Shown: positions 13,403 to 13,818 of the stretch, in pieces
Layout of the letters: every line of letters begins with the position of its first letter
How positions within the stretch are numbered: position 1 is the stretch's first letter
DNA from: Chromatiales bacterium
Lineage (GTDB): Bacteria; Pseudomonadota; Gammaproteobacteria; UBA6429; Thiohalophilaceae
Assembly: GCA_024641465.1 (NCBI GenBank)
Contig: JAHEDB010000012.1
Span: 1,296 to 15,113, forward strand
Direction of reading: 5' to 3'
DNA: 13,818 nucleotides
Position numbers and translations under genes: made by a program
Notes under the pieces: model-generated
Databases searched by the model: none
The model's input: the letters and a program-made list of their open reading frames with translations, nothing else
What the model was told of the DNA's origin: nothing

Positions 13403-13818
13403 GTGCGCGTAAGAAGTAAGTGGAGTAAAAAAGACAAGACCCATACCGTTGAGGAGATCGGTGGCGCCCTGGCCTTTATTGCCTGGCGAATCGCCACCAA
13501 CGCCGTCCTCAACATGGAGAACCATGACTACGCAACGGAGACCCAGTCCCAGCGACTGGACATTATTGGTGAGTTTCTGGCCTTTACCATCCATATCATC
13601 GACCGCATGACGATTGAACGATTCAGCCCGGAAGACCGCCAGCGCTTTATGGTGGCACTGGCCCTCAAATCAGCCAAGCACATGGAAGATAATCGACGTG
13701 ACATCGAAGGCCCCGGTGATTACCGACAGGCCTTTATCGATATGCTGAACCAGCGACTCGATGAATATTCAGACTGTGCCTATAGCGAAGAAGAAGGGGC
13801 GAGTTTTGTTATGCGCCG
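13403..13818 (+). CDS. Conserved hypothetical protein (3' partial)
   Basis: An open frame starts at GTG 13403 with a ribosome-binding site (GAGG 13391-13394, spacing 8) and runs off the window after 138 codons. The protein begins MRVRSKWSKKDKTH, continues with EEIGGALAFIAWRIATNAVL and a TETQSQRLD segment, and has a mostly helical look with no signal peptide. Conserved-looking segments include ALALKSAKHMEDNRRD and GPGDYRQAF. I recognise the general pattern from unnamed gammaproteobacterial proteins but know no function. Both antisense open frames over this region are shadows. The start could also be a later ATG, but the ribosome-binding site supports GTG. Confidence 0.8.
   Translation, partial: MRVRSKWSKKDKTHTVEEIGGALAFIAWRIATNAVLNMENHDYATETQSQRLDIIGEFLAFTIHIIDRMTIERFSPEDRQRFMVALALKSAKHMEDNRRDIEGPGDYRQAFIDMLNQRLDEYSDCAYSEEEGASFVMR

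Overview
The window reads as part of a gammaproteobacterial chromosome, probably from a chemolithotrophic or sulfur/iron-cycling lineage. That placement is inference. It rests on a rhombosortase-type GlyGly-CTERM tail, Gram-negative outer-membrane features, and conserved hypothetical families I associate with Gammaproteobacteria. There is no rRNA, tRNA, CRISPR array, insertion sequence or integrase. Three genes alone encode 40 CxxCH heme-c attachment motifs (8 + 21 + 11).

Layout. (1) Positions 1-2222 (+): the 3' part of a long repetitive multidomain cytochrome c with Gly-rich linkers and a C-terminal sorting tail, closed by a strong intrinsic terminator at 2258-2281. (2) About 2301-2708 (+): an isolated ATP synthase epsilon subunit (atpC) with no other ATP synthase gene beside it. 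(3) About 2802-8154 (+): a compact cluster of a cytochrome-b-like membrane protein, a 21-heme cytochrome c, an 11-heme cytochrome c, and a SPOR-TPR protein with an apparent outer-membrane beta-barrel. (4) 11448-8151 (-): a convergent two-gene operon, comprising a membrane-anchored ferredoxin/FAD pyridine-nucleotide oxidoreductase of unusual domain order and a secreted Sel1-ankyrin repeat protein. The stop codons of clusters 3 and 4 overlap in the tetranucleotide CTAG at 8151-8154. (5) 13253-11581 (-): a conserved protein of unknown function followed by a prolyl-4-hydroxylase-like 2-oxoglutarate dioxygenase. (6) 13403 to the window end (+): the 5' part of a divergently transcribed conserved hypothetical gene.

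Working model (inference). Clusters 3 and 4 together look like an electron-transfer route across the envelope. NAD(P)H or ferredoxin electrons would pass through the FAD/FeS protein to the cytochrome b in the inner membrane, then to the 21- and 11-heme cytochromes in the periplasm, and then to an outer-membrane barrel. In parts this resembles porin-cytochrome conduits (MtrCAB, PioAB, Geobacter OmbB-OmaB-OmcB), but the barrel carries SPOR and TPR modules and no decaheme MtrA-type protein is present. Electrons could also flow inward, from an extracellular donor to NAD+. The GlyGly-CTERM polyheme protein upstream could be a surface partner, though it is separated by a terminator and atpC.

By eye the cluster-3 genes are clearly richer in A/T than the flanking genes (first cytochrome, dioxygenase, 12210-13253). 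This may reflect their Lys/Asn/His-rich proteins, or acquisition.
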